From: Maritalea sp049801075
GTDB taxonomy: Bacteria > Pseudomonadota > Alphaproteobacteria > Rhizobiales > Devosiaceae
Assembly: GCF_049801075.1 (NCBI RefSeq)
Contig: NZ_JBNAGG010000001.1
Location: 1,426,001 to 1,490,000 of the forward strand
DNA: 64,000 nt
Reading direction: 5' to 3'
Below are positions 16,616 through 25,532 of this stretch, piece after piece; the first letter of the stretch is position 1, and each line of letters starts with the position of its first letter. The notes beneath the pieces are model-generated. The model was not told the DNA's origin and searched no databases. It saw only the letters and a list, made by a program, of their open reading frames with translations. The position numbers were made by a program, and so were the translations under genes.

Positions 16616-17446
16616 CTATTCCTGCTTCTCTGCTGCGGGATAGACGCCCAGTATATCGATATGATGTGTGAAGAAGGCCAATTCTTCGAAGGCATCCTTC
16701 ACACCGGGGTCCTCTGGATGGCCTTCAATATCGGCGTAAAATTGTGTGGCTGTGAAGTTGCCATCCACCATGTAGCTTTCTAGCTTGGTCATGTTGACCC
16801 CATTGGTCGCAAAGCCACCCATGGCTTTATAAAGCGCCGCCGCCACGTTGCGCACGCGGAAAACAAAGGTGGTTTTTACCTTATGCTTAGTTGGATCAAC
16901 ATCAATCATTTCGCGTGACATGATCAAAAAGCGAGTGGTGTTATGATCTTCATCTTCAATATCGCTGGCGATCAAATCCAGCCCATAGATTTCGCCAGCC
17001 AATTTTGATGCGATGGCGGCGCGGCTCTTGTCGCCACGCTCTGCAACTTCGCGAGCTGATCCAGCGGTATCAACCGAGTTTACAGGGATCAGATCATGGT
17101 CTTTGATGAATTTGCGGCATTGGCCCAGTGCGACAGAAAGGCTTTGCACTTCCTTGATGTCTTCGAGCTTTGAGCCTTTCACCCCAAGAAGGTTCATATT
17201 TACGCGGTGAAAATATTCGCCAATGATCTTCAATCCACTCTCAGGCAAGAGGTGGTGAATATCTGTAATCCGGCCATAGAGCGAGTTTTCCACTGGAACC
17301 ATGGCATAATCTGCATCACCATTTTGAACCGCTGCCACTGTCTGCTCAAACGTGGTGCAAGGGAATTCCTTTTCGTTTGGAAATGTGGCGCGCACCGCCG
17401 CATGTCCAAAAGCCCCCAATTCACCTTGAAACGCCACTTTAAGCAT
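16616..17446 (-). CDS. pheA: Prephenate dehydratase
   Basis: Decarboxylates and dehydrates prephenate to phenylpyruvate for phenylalanine synthesis. The 276-residue monofunctional enzyme begins MLKVAFQGELGAFGHAAVRA, carries the catalytic-domain motif HNTTRFLIMSR (about 165-175), and ends in an ACT regulatory domain. The ACT domain reads FVFRVRNVAAALYKAMGGFA through NMTKLESYMVDG and would bind phenylalanine for feedback inhibition. The ATG at 17446, preceded by GAGGAAATTTCG, is preferred over the longer frame from 17482. No chorismate mutase domain is present. Divergent from the cytochrome c gene across 282 bp. Confidence 0.95.
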   Translation of the reverse strand: MLKVAFQGELGAFGHAAVRATFPNEKEFPCTTFEQTVAAVQNGDADYAMVPVENSLYGRITDIHHLLPESGLKIIGEYFHRVNMNLLGVKGSKLEDIKEVQSLSVALGQCRKFIKDHDLIPVNSVDTAGSAREVAERGDKSRAAIASKLAGEIYGLDLIASDIEDEDHNTTRFLIMSREMIDVDPTKHKVKTTFVFRVRNVAAALYKAMGGFATNGVNMTKLESYMVDGNFTATQFYADIEGHPEDPGVKDAFEELAFFTHHIDILGVYPAAEKQE

Positions 17447-17728
17447 CGAAATTTCCTCAATTTTTGTTTTTTCGCCGCGCACTATTCATTTTTTTTATTC
17501 TCGAAGTCAATTGAAGGGCATTTATTGCTGGAATTTTGGGAAAATTTCATGCGAAATGTCGCAGATGGTGATAAGGGAGTTGCGCAAAAAGCGGCTTATG
17601 GATAAGGTCCGCGCGCAAAAGCACGTCATTTGGCGGGCTAAGAATCAATTGGCCCTCTTTTCCACCGTAAAGATGGGCTCAGGCGGAATATGTCGCTGGC
17701 GGGGAAGCGACGCGGAGAAAGCTGAACA

Positions 17729-18547
17729 ATGAATCGGATTGATCTGGAAAAATTTATCGGGGCTGCTTTGGGCACCCTTGTGTTTGTGTTTAGCGTAGGC
17801 TTTTTGTCTGACGCGATTTATCACACAGAAGCTGGCGCAGGTGGCGGATACACCTTGGAAGAGCCTGAAGAAGGCGCTGCTGTTGCTGAAGTGGAAGAAG
17901 AAGTTGTGCCATTGGCTGAACTGCTGGTTGCTGCTTCTGCTGAAGACGGTGTGGACGTAATCAAGAAATGTTCTTCTTGTCATGCCTTTGAAGAAGGCGG
18001 CGAGAACAAAGTTGGCCCAGCGCTTTACGGCATTGTTGGCCGCACAATTGGTGTACATGAAGGCTTCTCCTACTCAGACGATTTGGCTGGCAAAGGCGCC
18101 GAGGGTCAAGTTTGGACCTATGAAGCACTGAACGCATTTTTGGAAGATCCAAAAGGCTTCGCCCCGGGCACCAAAATGAGCTTTGCTGGTTTGAGAAAAG
18201 AAACTGACCGCGCTGACTTGTTGGCCTATTTGCAAACACTTGATGCTGATCCTGTTCCTTTCCCAGCGGTTGAAGAAGCTGCCGTGATTGACGAAGAAGA
18301 TGTGAACGCTGATGCGACATCAACCGAAGAAATGATGGAAGAAAGCACAGACGCACCAGCCACTGAAGAGATGGCACCTGCTGCAGAAGAAGAAGCGCCG
18401 ATGACTGAAGAGGAAGCAGCGCCAACAACTGAGGAAGCGCCTTCTGAGGAAGCTCCTGCAGCCGAAGAGGAAGCACCAGCGACTGACGAACAAGCTGCAC
18501 CGGACGCTGAAGGCGACGCTGCCACAACAGAAGAAGTGAGCAACTAA
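17729..18547 (+). CDS. cycM: Membrane-anchored class I cytochrome c (CycM-like) with an acidic tail
   Basis: A 272-residue electron carrier. An uncleaved N-terminal helix (about 11-30) anchors it, followed by an acidic linker. A mono-haem domain has CSSCH at 81-85, the VGPALYGIVGRTIG loop and axial Met150 in GTKMSFAG. The last 90 residues are an unusual Glu/Ala/Thr/Pro-rich, strongly acidic low-complexity tail. CycM-type cytochromes pass electrons from the bc1 complex to the aa3 oxidase in rhizobia (family knowledge). GGAGAAAG precedes the ATG. The tail is longer than I recall for CycM. A terminator follows 30 bp later. Confidence 0.9.
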   Translation: MNRIDLEKFIGAALGTLVFVFSVGFLSDAIYHTEAGAGGGYTLEEPEEGAAVAEVEEEVVPLAELLVAASAEDGVDVIKKCSSCHAFEEGGENKVGPALYGIVGRTIGVHEGFSYSDDLAGKGAEGQVWTYEALNAFLEDPKGFAPGTKMSFAGLRKETDRADLLAYLQTLDADPVPFPAVEEAAVIDEEDVNADATSTEEMMEESTDAPATEEMAPAAEEEAPMTEEEAAPTTEEAPSEEAPAAEEEAPATDEQAAPDAEGDAATTEEVSN

Positions 18548-18576
18548 GCTTAACTCTTTGGCTTGAATGCATTGAA

Positions 18577-18610
18577 AAGACCGTGCCATAAAGGTGCGGT
18601 CTTTTTTTAT
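18577..18610 (+). terminator. Rho-independent terminator after the cytochrome c gene
   Basis: AAGACCGTGCC and GGTGCGGTCTT form an 11-bp stem (two G-T pairs) around ATAAA, followed by TTTTTAT. It ends 25 bp before the next start codon, so the ghrA-like gene needs its own promoter or readthrough. Confidence 0.85.
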
Positions 18611-18634
18611 TTCTGAACATATTTGGAGGATGGC

Positions 18635-19579
18635 ATGACGCTTCTGGTGCATTTGGGCGGCATTGATGAAAATGAATGGGCTGAAGCCTTTCGGGCCAAG
18701 ATGCCAAACCAAAAAATTGTCACTTCTTCTGATAAGTTTGATCCCGCAGACATCACCTATCTTTATGTGTGGAAACCACGGGATGACGTATTTGATGGGC
18801 TGGTCAATCTAGAAGCCATTTTGTCGCTTGGTGCGGGCGTAGACCCAATCCTCAAACATCCCCATTTGCCAACGGGTGTGCCCATCACGCGGTTTGTGGA
18901 CGAGACGCTGACGCAATGTATGAGCGATTATGTGATTGCCAATGTGGCCATGCACCATCGCGAGCTGACCCATTATCGCCAAGACCAACGCGCGCATCAT
19001 TGGACCCAATATTACCCTGCACCTGCTGGCGATATTGCCGTGGGGGTTATGGGCATGGGCCAATTGGGCGAAGATGCTGCGAAGAAGTTGTCTATGATTG
19101 GCTATCAGGTCAATGGCTGGAGCCGCAGCAAAAAAGAGTTGGATGGCGTACACTCTTTTGCGGGCACAGAGCAGCTAGACGATTTCCTGCGGCACACCGA
19201 CATTTTGGTCAATCTATTGCCGCTTACGGCGGAAACACAGAATATTCTTTGCCGGGCAACATTTGAAAAACTGCGCCGAGAAGTATTGCCGCATGGACCA
19301 GTGGTGATCAATGCGGCGCGGGGCGGCCATCAGGACGAAGATGACATTGTGGCCTGCCTCAATGATGGCACATTAGGTGCTGCGAGTTTGGATGTGTTTA
19401 AAACCGAACCATTGCCGAAAGATAGCCCGCTATGGGACTTAGAAAATTGCTATATCACGCCGCATATCGCCGCAATTTCGTCGTTTGAAGGTGGTGTCAA
19501 TTTGGTGGCAGAGCAAATTGGACGGTTTGAGCGGGGCGAACAATTGAAACACATTGTTGACCCCGCCCAAGGCTACTAA
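18635..19579 (+). CDS. ghrA: Glyoxylate/hydroxypyruvate reductase A-like D-2-hydroxyacid dehydrogenase
   Basis: An NAD(P)H-dependent reductase of the D-isomer 2-hydroxyacid dehydrogenase family, closest in layout to GhrA, which reduces glyoxylate and hydroxypyruvate. The 314-residue protein has a Rossmann motif GVMGMGQLGEDAAKKL (about 134-149). Further motifs are LLPLTAETQNIL, NAARGGHQDEDD (with substrate Arg), and DVFKTEPLPKDSPLW ending at ITPHIAAISS with catalytic His. GGAGGA at 18625-18630 fixes the ATG at 18635. Substrate preference is from family resemblance only. Confidence 0.88.
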   Translation: MTLLVHLGGIDENEWAEAFRAKMPNQKIVTSSDKFDPADITYLYVWKPRDDVFDGLVNLEAILSLGAGVDPILKHPHLPTGVPITRFVDETLTQCMSDYVIANVAMHHRELTHYRQDQRAHHWTQYYPAPAGDIAVGVMGMGQLGEDAAKKLSMIGYQVNGWSRSKKELDGVHSFAGTEQLDDFLRHTDILVNLLPLTAETQNILCRATFEKLRREVLPHGPVVINAARGGHQDEDDIVACLNDGTLGAASLDVFKTEPLPKDSPLWDLENCYITPHIAAISSFEGGVNLVAEQIGRFERGEQLKHIVDPAQGY

Positions 19580-19581
19580 AT

Positions 19582-20934
19582 CTATTTTTTGTCAAACCGT
19601 TCTTTCAGCATGAAATAGGCCGCGCGTTGACCTTGCTCGGTGGCCCCGGCCGGGCGACCCGGGCGCGGCGATGGTGACCATGCCATGATGTCCATATGGG
19701 TCCAGCTTTTGGCGTTTTTCACAAAACGCCGCAGGAACAGGGCTGCCGTGATGGACCCGGCGAATGGGCCATTTGAAATGTGGTTCACATCAGCGATTGT
19801 TGATTTGAGCATCGCGTCATACTCATCCCAGAGCGGCATTTGCCAAAGCGCGTCTGAGTTGGCTTTGCCTTTGGCGACCAATTCTTGCGCCAGCCCATCA
19901 TCGGTCGAATAGAGCGCGCCAATATCTGTGCCCACCGCAACGCGCGCTGCGCCTGTTAGTGTGGCCATGTCGATGATCATTTCGGGGCTTTCTTCGTCCG
20001 CCAAGCTCAAGGCATCGGCCAAAACCAAACGGCCTTCGGCATCTGTGTTGCCGATTTCTACGGTCATGCCATTGCGTGAGTTGAGAATGTCGCCGGGGCG
20101 GAACGCATTGGCTGAAATGGAATTTTCAACAACAGGAATCAACACGCGCAACCGCACCTTCAAATTGGCTTTCATAATCGCGTGGGCCAAGCCCAACACA
20201 TTGGCGGAGCCGCCCATATCTTTGCGCATCAGCAACATGGACTGCGCTGGCTTGATGTCGAGACCGCCAGTGTCGAACACGACGCCTTTGCCAACCAAAG
20301 TAACCTTTGGATCGCTTTCATCACCCCAGGTGAAATCAAGCAGCCGTGGCTCTTCTGCCGACGCACGGCCCACGGCGTGGATCATCGGGAAGTTTTGCTC
20401 GAGCAACTCCTCCCCCACAATTGATGAGACTTTTGCGCCATGACTTTGTGCAAATGCCCGAATATCTTTCTCGTAGGTTTCTGGTCCGAGATCATTGGTT
20501 GGCCGATTGGTCAGGTCGCGCGCGAGTGTTGCGGCTTCTACCAGCAAATCAGTTTCCGCGGCATCTGCCCCTTCGAGGGCGCTTAGTTCAACTGTTTTTG
20601 CCGATTTGCGGAAATTGTCAAAATCATAGGCGCCCAAGCGGAAGCCTGTTGCTGCCAATGTCGCATTGTCGAAATTGCCCTTCAGCTCATATTTGCCATC
20701 TGGCAATGCTGCTGCAGCAAGGCCGGTGACAAACGGGTCCGCTCCTTTTTGCGCCCCCATGCCGAACAAATAGGCCGACACGTCACCATCAGCCCCGGGC
20801 AGCGCCACAAGCTCGCCCTTGTTGCCAGCAAACTTATGGGATTTCGCCCAAGCTTGTTGTTGCGCCGTCAGGTTTGAGGGCAAGGCTTCATCCTGCCAGA
20901 GACAATGAACTGTGATGGGATTTGAAACAGACAT
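19582..20934 (-). CDS. M17 family leucyl aminopeptidase
   Basis: A cytosolic two-metal aminopeptidase of 450 residues. The signature NTDAEGRLVLADAL and the preceding GKGVVFDTGGLDIKPAQSMLLMRKDMGGSA stretch carry the metal and active-site residues (Lys, Asp, Glu, Arg). The N-terminal domain is shorter and less conserved, as in the PepB-like alphaproteobacterial branch. It is convergent with the ghrA-like gene, with 2 bp between stops. It helps in peptide turnover; the exact specificity is not deducible. Confidence 0.93.
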   Translation of the reverse strand: MSVSNPITVHCLWQDEALPSNLTAQQQAWAKSHKFAGNKGELVALPGADGDVSAYLFGMGAQKGADPFVTGLAAAALPDGKYELKGNFDNATLAATGFRLGAYDFDNFRKSAKTVELSALEGADAAETDLLVEAATLARDLTNRPTNDLGPETYEKDIRAFAQSHGAKVSSIVGEELLEQNFPMIHAVGRASAEEPRLLDFTWGDESDPKVTLVGKGVVFDTGGLDIKPAQSMLLMRKDMGGSANVLGLAHAIMKANLKVRLRVLIPVVENSISANAFRPGDILNSRNGMTVEIGNTDAEGRLVLADALSLADEESPEMIIDMATLTGAARVAVGTDIGALYSTDDGLAQELVAKGKANSDALWQMPLWDEYDAMLKSTIADVNHISNGPFAGSITAALFLRRFVKNAKSWTHMDIMAWSPSPRPGRPAGATEQGQRAAYFMLKERFDKK

Positions 20935-21109
20935 ATTTCCGCTTTCATTTGGATTGGTTTGACCAAGAGTTACCGCGAAGCGCTTGGCAATGCAAACGCA
21001 ATGAAGGCTGCATCCTGCACGGCATTTTAACTGACTATTAGGGTTAATGATTTATTGCATAAGAAGGGCGCGCAGTGTGCGCACCGCTTTATTTTGTGCA
21101 GAGGTTCGC

Positions 21110-21892
21110 ATGGTTGATCGGCAAAAGAGCATTATTCGCACAGCCAAGATGTTGGCCCTCGCCGGTGTTGCGGCTTTGGCGCTAAATGCCTGTGCTTCAC
21201 CGCGTGGTGCTGGTGGCGGCACGGCAACGCCAGATTTCTCTGGCATGTCGAACGAAGCCAAGCACGCTGCCGTACAAGATCTAGGGGCGAAATATCAACA
21301 AAGCCCCAGCAAGCAGACTGCAATTTATTTTGCTGCAGCGCTTCGCGCGATCGGCCAAACGAGCCAGGCCGTTTCTGTTTTGGAACAAGCGCGACTGAGA
21401 TATAAAAACGATTCTGATGTTGCCCTCGCCTATGCAAAAGCATTGGCCGCAGATGGCAATTTCAATCGTGCCATGAATGTTTTGGATGCGACCATCCGGC
21501 CGGAACGGCCAAACTGGAATGCATTGAGCGTTCAAGGTGCCATCTATGATCAGATGGGCCAGAACGAACGCGCCCGCTCGCTGTACAATCAAGCCTTGGT
21601 GATCGCGCCGAACGAGCCATCGCTATATGCGAATTTGGGCCTGTCTTTCGCCATGTCCAACAAATTAGATCAAGCCGAGGCCGCGCTACGCCGTGCAGTC
21701 TCTATGCCGAAAGCCTCGCGCAAAGTGCGGTTGAATCTGGCATTGGTCGTGGGCCTGCAGGGCCGCTTTGATGAAGCCCGCAGCATTTATGCGCGAGAAT
21801 TGCCGGCGGAAGATGTAGAGGCCAATATGGCCTATATCCGCGCCCTACTGACCCAGCAAAACAAATGGGATCGCATCAAGGACAATTCCTAG
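21110..21892 (+). CDS. tadD: TadD-like tetratricopeptide lipoprotein of the Tad pilus
   Basis: A 260-residue lipoprotein: hydrophobic signal peptide with lipobox LNAC (Cys28), then TPR repeats from about residue 60 to 220. Examples are QAVSVLEQARLRYKNDSDVALAYAKALA and ARSLYNQALVIAPNEPSLYANLGLSFA. TadD proteins assist secretin assembly in the outer membrane. The ATG at 21110 with AGAGG upstream is preferred over the frame start at 21047. It is convergent with tadC and shares a bidirectional terminator; in many rhizobia tadD is instead co-directional with tadC. Confidence 0.85.
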   Translation: MVDRQKSIIRTAKMLALAGVAALALNACASPRGAGGGTATPDFSGMSNEAKHAAVQDLGAKYQQSPSKQTAIYFAAALRAIGQTSQAVSVLEQARLRYKNDSDVALAYAKALAADGNFNRAMNVLDATIRPERPNWNALSVQGAIYDQMGQNERARSLYNQALVIAPNEPSLYANLGLSFAMSNKLDQAEAALRRAVSMPKASRKVRLNLALVVGLQGRFDEARSIYARELPAEDVEANMAYIRALLTQQNKWDRIKDNS

Positions 21893-21926
21893 GTCTCGCG
21901 CCGAATTTCAGATCGCTTAGAAGCAA

Positions 21927-21959
21927 AAAACCCAAATGAGATGACCTCATTTGGGTTTT
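21927..21959. terminator. Bidirectional terminator between tadD and tadC
   Basis: AAAACCCAAATGAG and CTCATTTGGGTTTT form a perfect 14-bp stem with a 5-base loop. A T-rich run follows on the plus strand (GTTTTGTTTT) and an A-run on the other side. It can terminate both convergent transcripts. Confidence 0.85.
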
Positions 21960-21988
21960 GTTTTGTTTTAGATTTACGTGTTGTTTTT

Positions 21989-22972
21989 CTAGTTCACACC
22001 GGGTGTACCGAATGCGGTGATCATCGCGGGCGACATGATGACGATAAAAAGTACTGGCAAGAAAAACAGGATCAGCGGCACGGTGAGTTTAGGCGGCAAA
22101 GACGCAGCTTTCTTTTCAGCTTCCATCATACGCATGTCCCGGCCCTCCTCGGCCATAACGCGCAACGATGTGCCGATTGATGTACCGTAGCGCTCAGACT
22201 GAATAAGCGCTGTCATCACTGATTTTACTTCATCCAAATTGATCCGTTTGGCCATATTTTCATAGGCCTTGGCTCGGCTCTCCAAAAAGTTCAATTCCGC
22301 TGTGGTCAGCGTCATTTCCTCTCCAAGCTCAGGGCTTTGGCTAACAATTTCAATGGCTACTTTTTGAAATGCTGCTTCAATGGACATGCCACTTTCCACG
22401 CAGAGCAGCATCAAGTCCAAGCAATCGGACCAGGCTCGCTTGATGGACTGTTGGCGCTTAGTAATCTTGTTAGAGAGCAGCAATACTGGCAAATATGACG
22501 ATAGGATTGCCGCGCCAAATGCGTATGTGATCTGCAAGAACAGCAGTGCGTCTGGCAGAATGATAAACTTGATGTAGAAAAGGGCGATTGCAAAAACACC
22601 CAGCGGAATGGCAAAGCGCAAGAACACATAGGTCATGACCGCATTGGGGCCGCGATAGCCCGCTTGCGCCAGCTTGAAGCTGGTTTGCTCGTCAGCGAAT
22701 GCCTTTTTCAGCGAAAAGCGATCCACAATCCGTTGGATTAGATCTTTGCGTTTGGCGACAGCGCTGGATTTCTTATCTTCGCCTCGCAGCCGCGCGAGCT
22801 CGTCGGTCCGCAACCGTTCACGTTCGCTGGCCACGCTGCGGATACGGCTTTTCATATCCTTGCCATCTGTGAGCTGCGCGCCAAATGTAAACACAATTGC
22901 CGCAACCGATATCGCCGCCAAAACGGCGATCAGAAACTGACGATCTGTGAGTGTTTCAATTAGCGTTTCCAT
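21989..22972 (-). CDS. tadC: TadC, inner-membrane platform protein of the Tad pilus
   Basis: A 327-residue type II secretion F-domain membrane protein that, with TadB, forms the platform for Flp pilus assembly. Hydrophobic segments lie near residues 12-32, 100-120, 125-150 and 297-320. The T2SSF core includes CVESGMSIEAAFQKVA and TTAELNFLESRAKAYENMAKR. It follows tadB by 20 bp and is the last gene of the minus-strand tad operon, ending at the bidirectional terminator. Confidence 0.92.
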   Translation of the reverse strand: METLIETLTDRQFLIAVLAAISVAAIVFTFGAQLTDGKDMKSRIRSVASERERLRTDELARLRGEDKKSSAVAKRKDLIQRIVDRFSLKKAFADEQTSFKLAQAGYRGPNAVMTYVFLRFAIPLGVFAIALFYIKFIILPDALLFLQITYAFGAAILSSYLPVLLLSNKITKRQQSIKRAWSDCLDLMLLCVESGMSIEAAFQKVAIEIVSQSPELGEEMTLTTAELNFLESRAKAYENMAKRINLDEVKSVMTALIQSERYGTSIGTSLRVMAEEGRDMRMMEAEKKAASLPPKLTVPLILFFLPVLFIVIMSPAMITAFGTPGVN

Positions 22973-22992
22973 GTGAACTCTTTCGTAGCACT

Positions 22993-23988
22993 CTAATATT
23001 CAAACTGGACCATGCGGTACATTACAAACACACCCATCGCCATCATGAAGCCCGCAACACCCAACCAGATGTTTCCGATTGGAGTTTGAAACAGCGGCAA
23101 AAGATAAGTGGGGCTCACCAGAGACACCAGCGTGCCAACAACGAATGGCAACGCGCCGATAATGCCCGCAGATGCTTTGGCTTCAGAGCTCATGGCCTTA
23201 ATCTTGGCCTTCATCTTTTTCCGGTTCCGCAACACTTTAGACAAGTTGCCGAGGGCTTCTGACAAGTTACCACCAGATTGCTGCTGCACAGTGATCACCA
23301 CCACAAAGAAGTTCACTTCAGCAATGGGAAGCCGCTCAAACATGATCAAAATTGCTTCGCCCATATTTTTACCGACGGATTGTTGTTCAACCACACGGAT
23401 AAACTCGGTTTTTACGGGTTCTTTGGCCTCTGCCGCCACAACTTTCATTGAATCGTTGATCGGCATACCGGCTTTCACACCGCGCACGATCGCTTCAATG
23501 GCGTTGGGAAATTCATCCAGAAATTTAGACCGAAAAGCCTTTGTGCGGTTTGCGACATACCAACGGGGCAGCACGTAAAAAGCGCAAACACCAAACACCA
23601 GCGCGAAATAAACCGGCACGCCTGTGACCCAAGTAAACAGAAACACGCAAACACCAATGATCACCGAATTGCGGTAGAATGCAGCTACATTGCCCTTCAT
23701 ACCCGCTTGGATGAGACGTTTTTTGAGCGTTTTTTTCTTGCGCTGTTTGTTGGCTTCGTTCTGCTCGTCCAACACTTCTTGTAGTGATTTACGGCGACGA
23801 TCCTTGCTCTTGCGTCCGTCCGCGTCAGCGCGGCTTTGGCGACGACCGGAAGCGGCACGGCCGTCAGACTGTTTGAGCGCTTTCATGCGCTTCCCCGCAC
23901 GACCACTACCTGCAACGCCAGGCACAAAGGCCAGGCCAACTGCGCCAATGGCCACTGCGGTGAGTAAGAACAACAGAAGCGGTGACAT
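22993..23988 (-). CDS. tadB: TadB, inner-membrane platform protein of the Tad pilus
   Basis: A 331-residue T2SSF-domain protein, the partner of TadC. It begins with a membrane segment (about 1-25), has a very basic linker (about 30-95, many Arg and Lys), then membrane segments near 110-145. The conserved cytoplasmic core reads VRGVKAGMPINDSMKVVA, VVEQQSVGKNMGEAILIM and VVVITVQQQSGGNLSEAL. A C-terminal pair of helices follows. It sits 5 bp after cpaF/tadA, consistent with one operon. Confidence 0.92.
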   Translation of the reverse strand: MSPLLLFLLTAVAIGAVGLAFVPGVAGSGRAGKRMKALKQSDGRAASGRRQSRADADGRKSKDRRRKSLQEVLDEQNEANKQRKKKTLKKRLIQAGMKGNVAAFYRNSVIIGVCVFLFTWVTGVPVYFALVFGVCAFYVLPRWYVANRTKAFRSKFLDEFPNAIEAIVRGVKAGMPINDSMKVVAAEAKEPVKTEFIRVVEQQSVGKNMGEAILIMFERLPIAEVNFFVVVITVQQQSGGNLSEALGNLSKVLRNRKKMKAKIKAMSSEAKASAGIIGALPFVVGTLVSLVSPTYLLPLFQTPIGNIWLGVAGFMMAMGVFVMYRMVQFEY

Positions 23989-23993
23989 AATTG

Positions 23994-25502
23994 TTAGCCT
24001 CTCATCTCTTCATCGGGAACAGCAGCAGCTTCGAGCGCTTCAACAAGATTCAGCTCTTCATTGTAATAGCGTGCACGTTCGGCAAATTTCGGTTTTGTGA
24101 TGCCTGTTGATCTGTGGCGACCAATCAGGTTGCTATTCGCGTCTTCACCAATGATGTCGTAAAGGAATACGTCCTGCGTTACGATGACGTCGCCTTCCAT
24201 GCCCAACACTTCAGAAACGTGGGTGATGCGGCGCGAGCCATCGCGCAAACGGGCAGCTTGCACCACCACATCAACAGACGAAACGATCATTTCACGAATG
24301 GTGCGCGATGGCAGCGAATAGCCGCCCATGGTGATCATGGATTCCAAACGGCTGAGAGCTTCACGCGGTGAGTTGGCGTGCAAGGTGCCCATTGAGCCAT
24401 CGTGACCTGTGTTCATGGCTTGCAGCAAATCGAATGCTTCAGGGCCACGCACCTCACCCACGATGATCCGCTCTGGGCGCATCCGCAAGCAGTTCTTCAC
24501 CAAGTCACGCATGGTGATTTCACCCTCGCCTTCAAGGTTAGGCGGGCGGGTTTCCAAACGCACAACGTGTGGCTGTTGTAGCTGTAGTTCCGCACTATCT
24601 TCGCAGGTAATGATCCGCTCGTCGGATTCAATAAAACCCGTCATACAGTTGAGCAAAGTTGTTTTACCCGAGCCCGTACCGCCAGAGATCAGGATGTTGG
24701 CGCGTACCCGTCCCAACACTTGCAAAACTTTCGCCCCTTCTGGTGAGATAGAGCCAAACTTTACAAGCTGATCGAGGGTGAGCTTGTCTTTTTTAAATTT
24801 ACGAATGGTGAGGGACGCACCGTCAATCGCCAAAGGCGGTGCAATAACGTTCACACGAGAGCCATCAGGCAAACGCGCATCACAAATCGGGCTAGATTCA
24901 TCTACCCGACGACCAACTTGACTTACGATGCGTTGACACACATTCATCAAATGGGAGTTGTCACGAAACCGCACATTGGTGAGACGCACTTTGCCGTCCA
25001 CCTCGATATAGGTTCGGCCAGCGCCGTTGACCATGATATCGGCAATGTCATCGCGCGCCAGCAATGGCTCCAATGGGCCATAGCCGAGCACATCGTTACA
25101 AATATCTTCGAGCAGATCTTCTTGCTCGGAAATTGACATCACGATTGATTTCAGCGTGATGATTTCCGATACGATGTCGCGGATTTCCTCGCGCGCAGAA
25201 TCCTGCTCCATCGTTGCCAATTGGCTCAAATCGATCGAGTCAATAAGAGCATTGAAAACGGAAGATTTCGTTTTGAAATATTCGGAATCTACACCACGAT
25301 CTTTGGGTGCCTTGTCGACATCAACAACTTCTTCTTTACCGATTTGCGGCTTGTTGATTTTCAAATTGCCCGACTGACCCGCTTGCGGCTTCGGGGTTGG
25401 TTGTTTCGCGACTGGATTCGGCGCAGCAGGCTTCGGCTGAGCCTTCGGCTTGGCCTGTTGCTGATCTGTATTTCCGCCAAAACTTGTGCGTTTCCCAAAC
25501 AT
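23994..25502 (-). CDS. cpaF: CpaF/TadA secretion ATPase of the Tad pilus
   Basis: The hexameric ATPase that powers Flp pilus assembly and probably retraction. The 502-residue protein has a Pro/Gln/Lys-rich N-terminal extension (about 1-60), an N-domain and a RecA-like core. Walker A is GGTGSGKTTLLN, an Asp box lies in IITCEDSAELQL, Walker B is RIIVGEVRGPEAFDLLQAM, and a His box is in TGHDGSMGTLHANS. The gene lies between cpaE and tadB, the expected order. Confidence 0.95.
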   Translation of the reverse strand: MFGKRTSFGGNTDQQQAKPKAQPKPAAPNPVAKQPTPKPQAGQSGNLKINKPQIGKEEVVDVDKAPKDRGVDSEYFKTKSSVFNALIDSIDLSQLATMEQDSAREEIRDIVSEIITLKSIVMSISEQEDLLEDICNDVLGYGPLEPLLARDDIADIMVNGAGRTYIEVDGKVRLTNVRFRDNSHLMNVCQRIVSQVGRRVDESSPICDARLPDGSRVNVIAPPLAIDGASLTIRKFKKDKLTLDQLVKFGSISPEGAKVLQVLGRVRANILISGGTGSGKTTLLNCMTGFIESDERIITCEDSAELQLQQPHVVRLETRPPNLEGEGEITMRDLVKNCLRMRPERIIVGEVRGPEAFDLLQAMNTGHDGSMGTLHANSPREALSRLESMITMGGYSLPSRTIREMIVSSVDVVVQAARLRDGSRRITHVSEVLGMEGDVIVTQDVFLYDIIGEDANSNLIGRHRSTGITKPKFAERARYYNEELNLVEALEAAAVPDEEMRG

Positions 25503-25532
25503 GACTAACCTTACTTCACGCTAAACCGTGGG

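Noticed and set aside
17961..18707. Long minus-strand frames opposite the cytochrome c gene
   Set aside because: They are the complement of the repetitive acidic tail (giving Leu/Gln/Arg or Ser/Ala runs), not genes.
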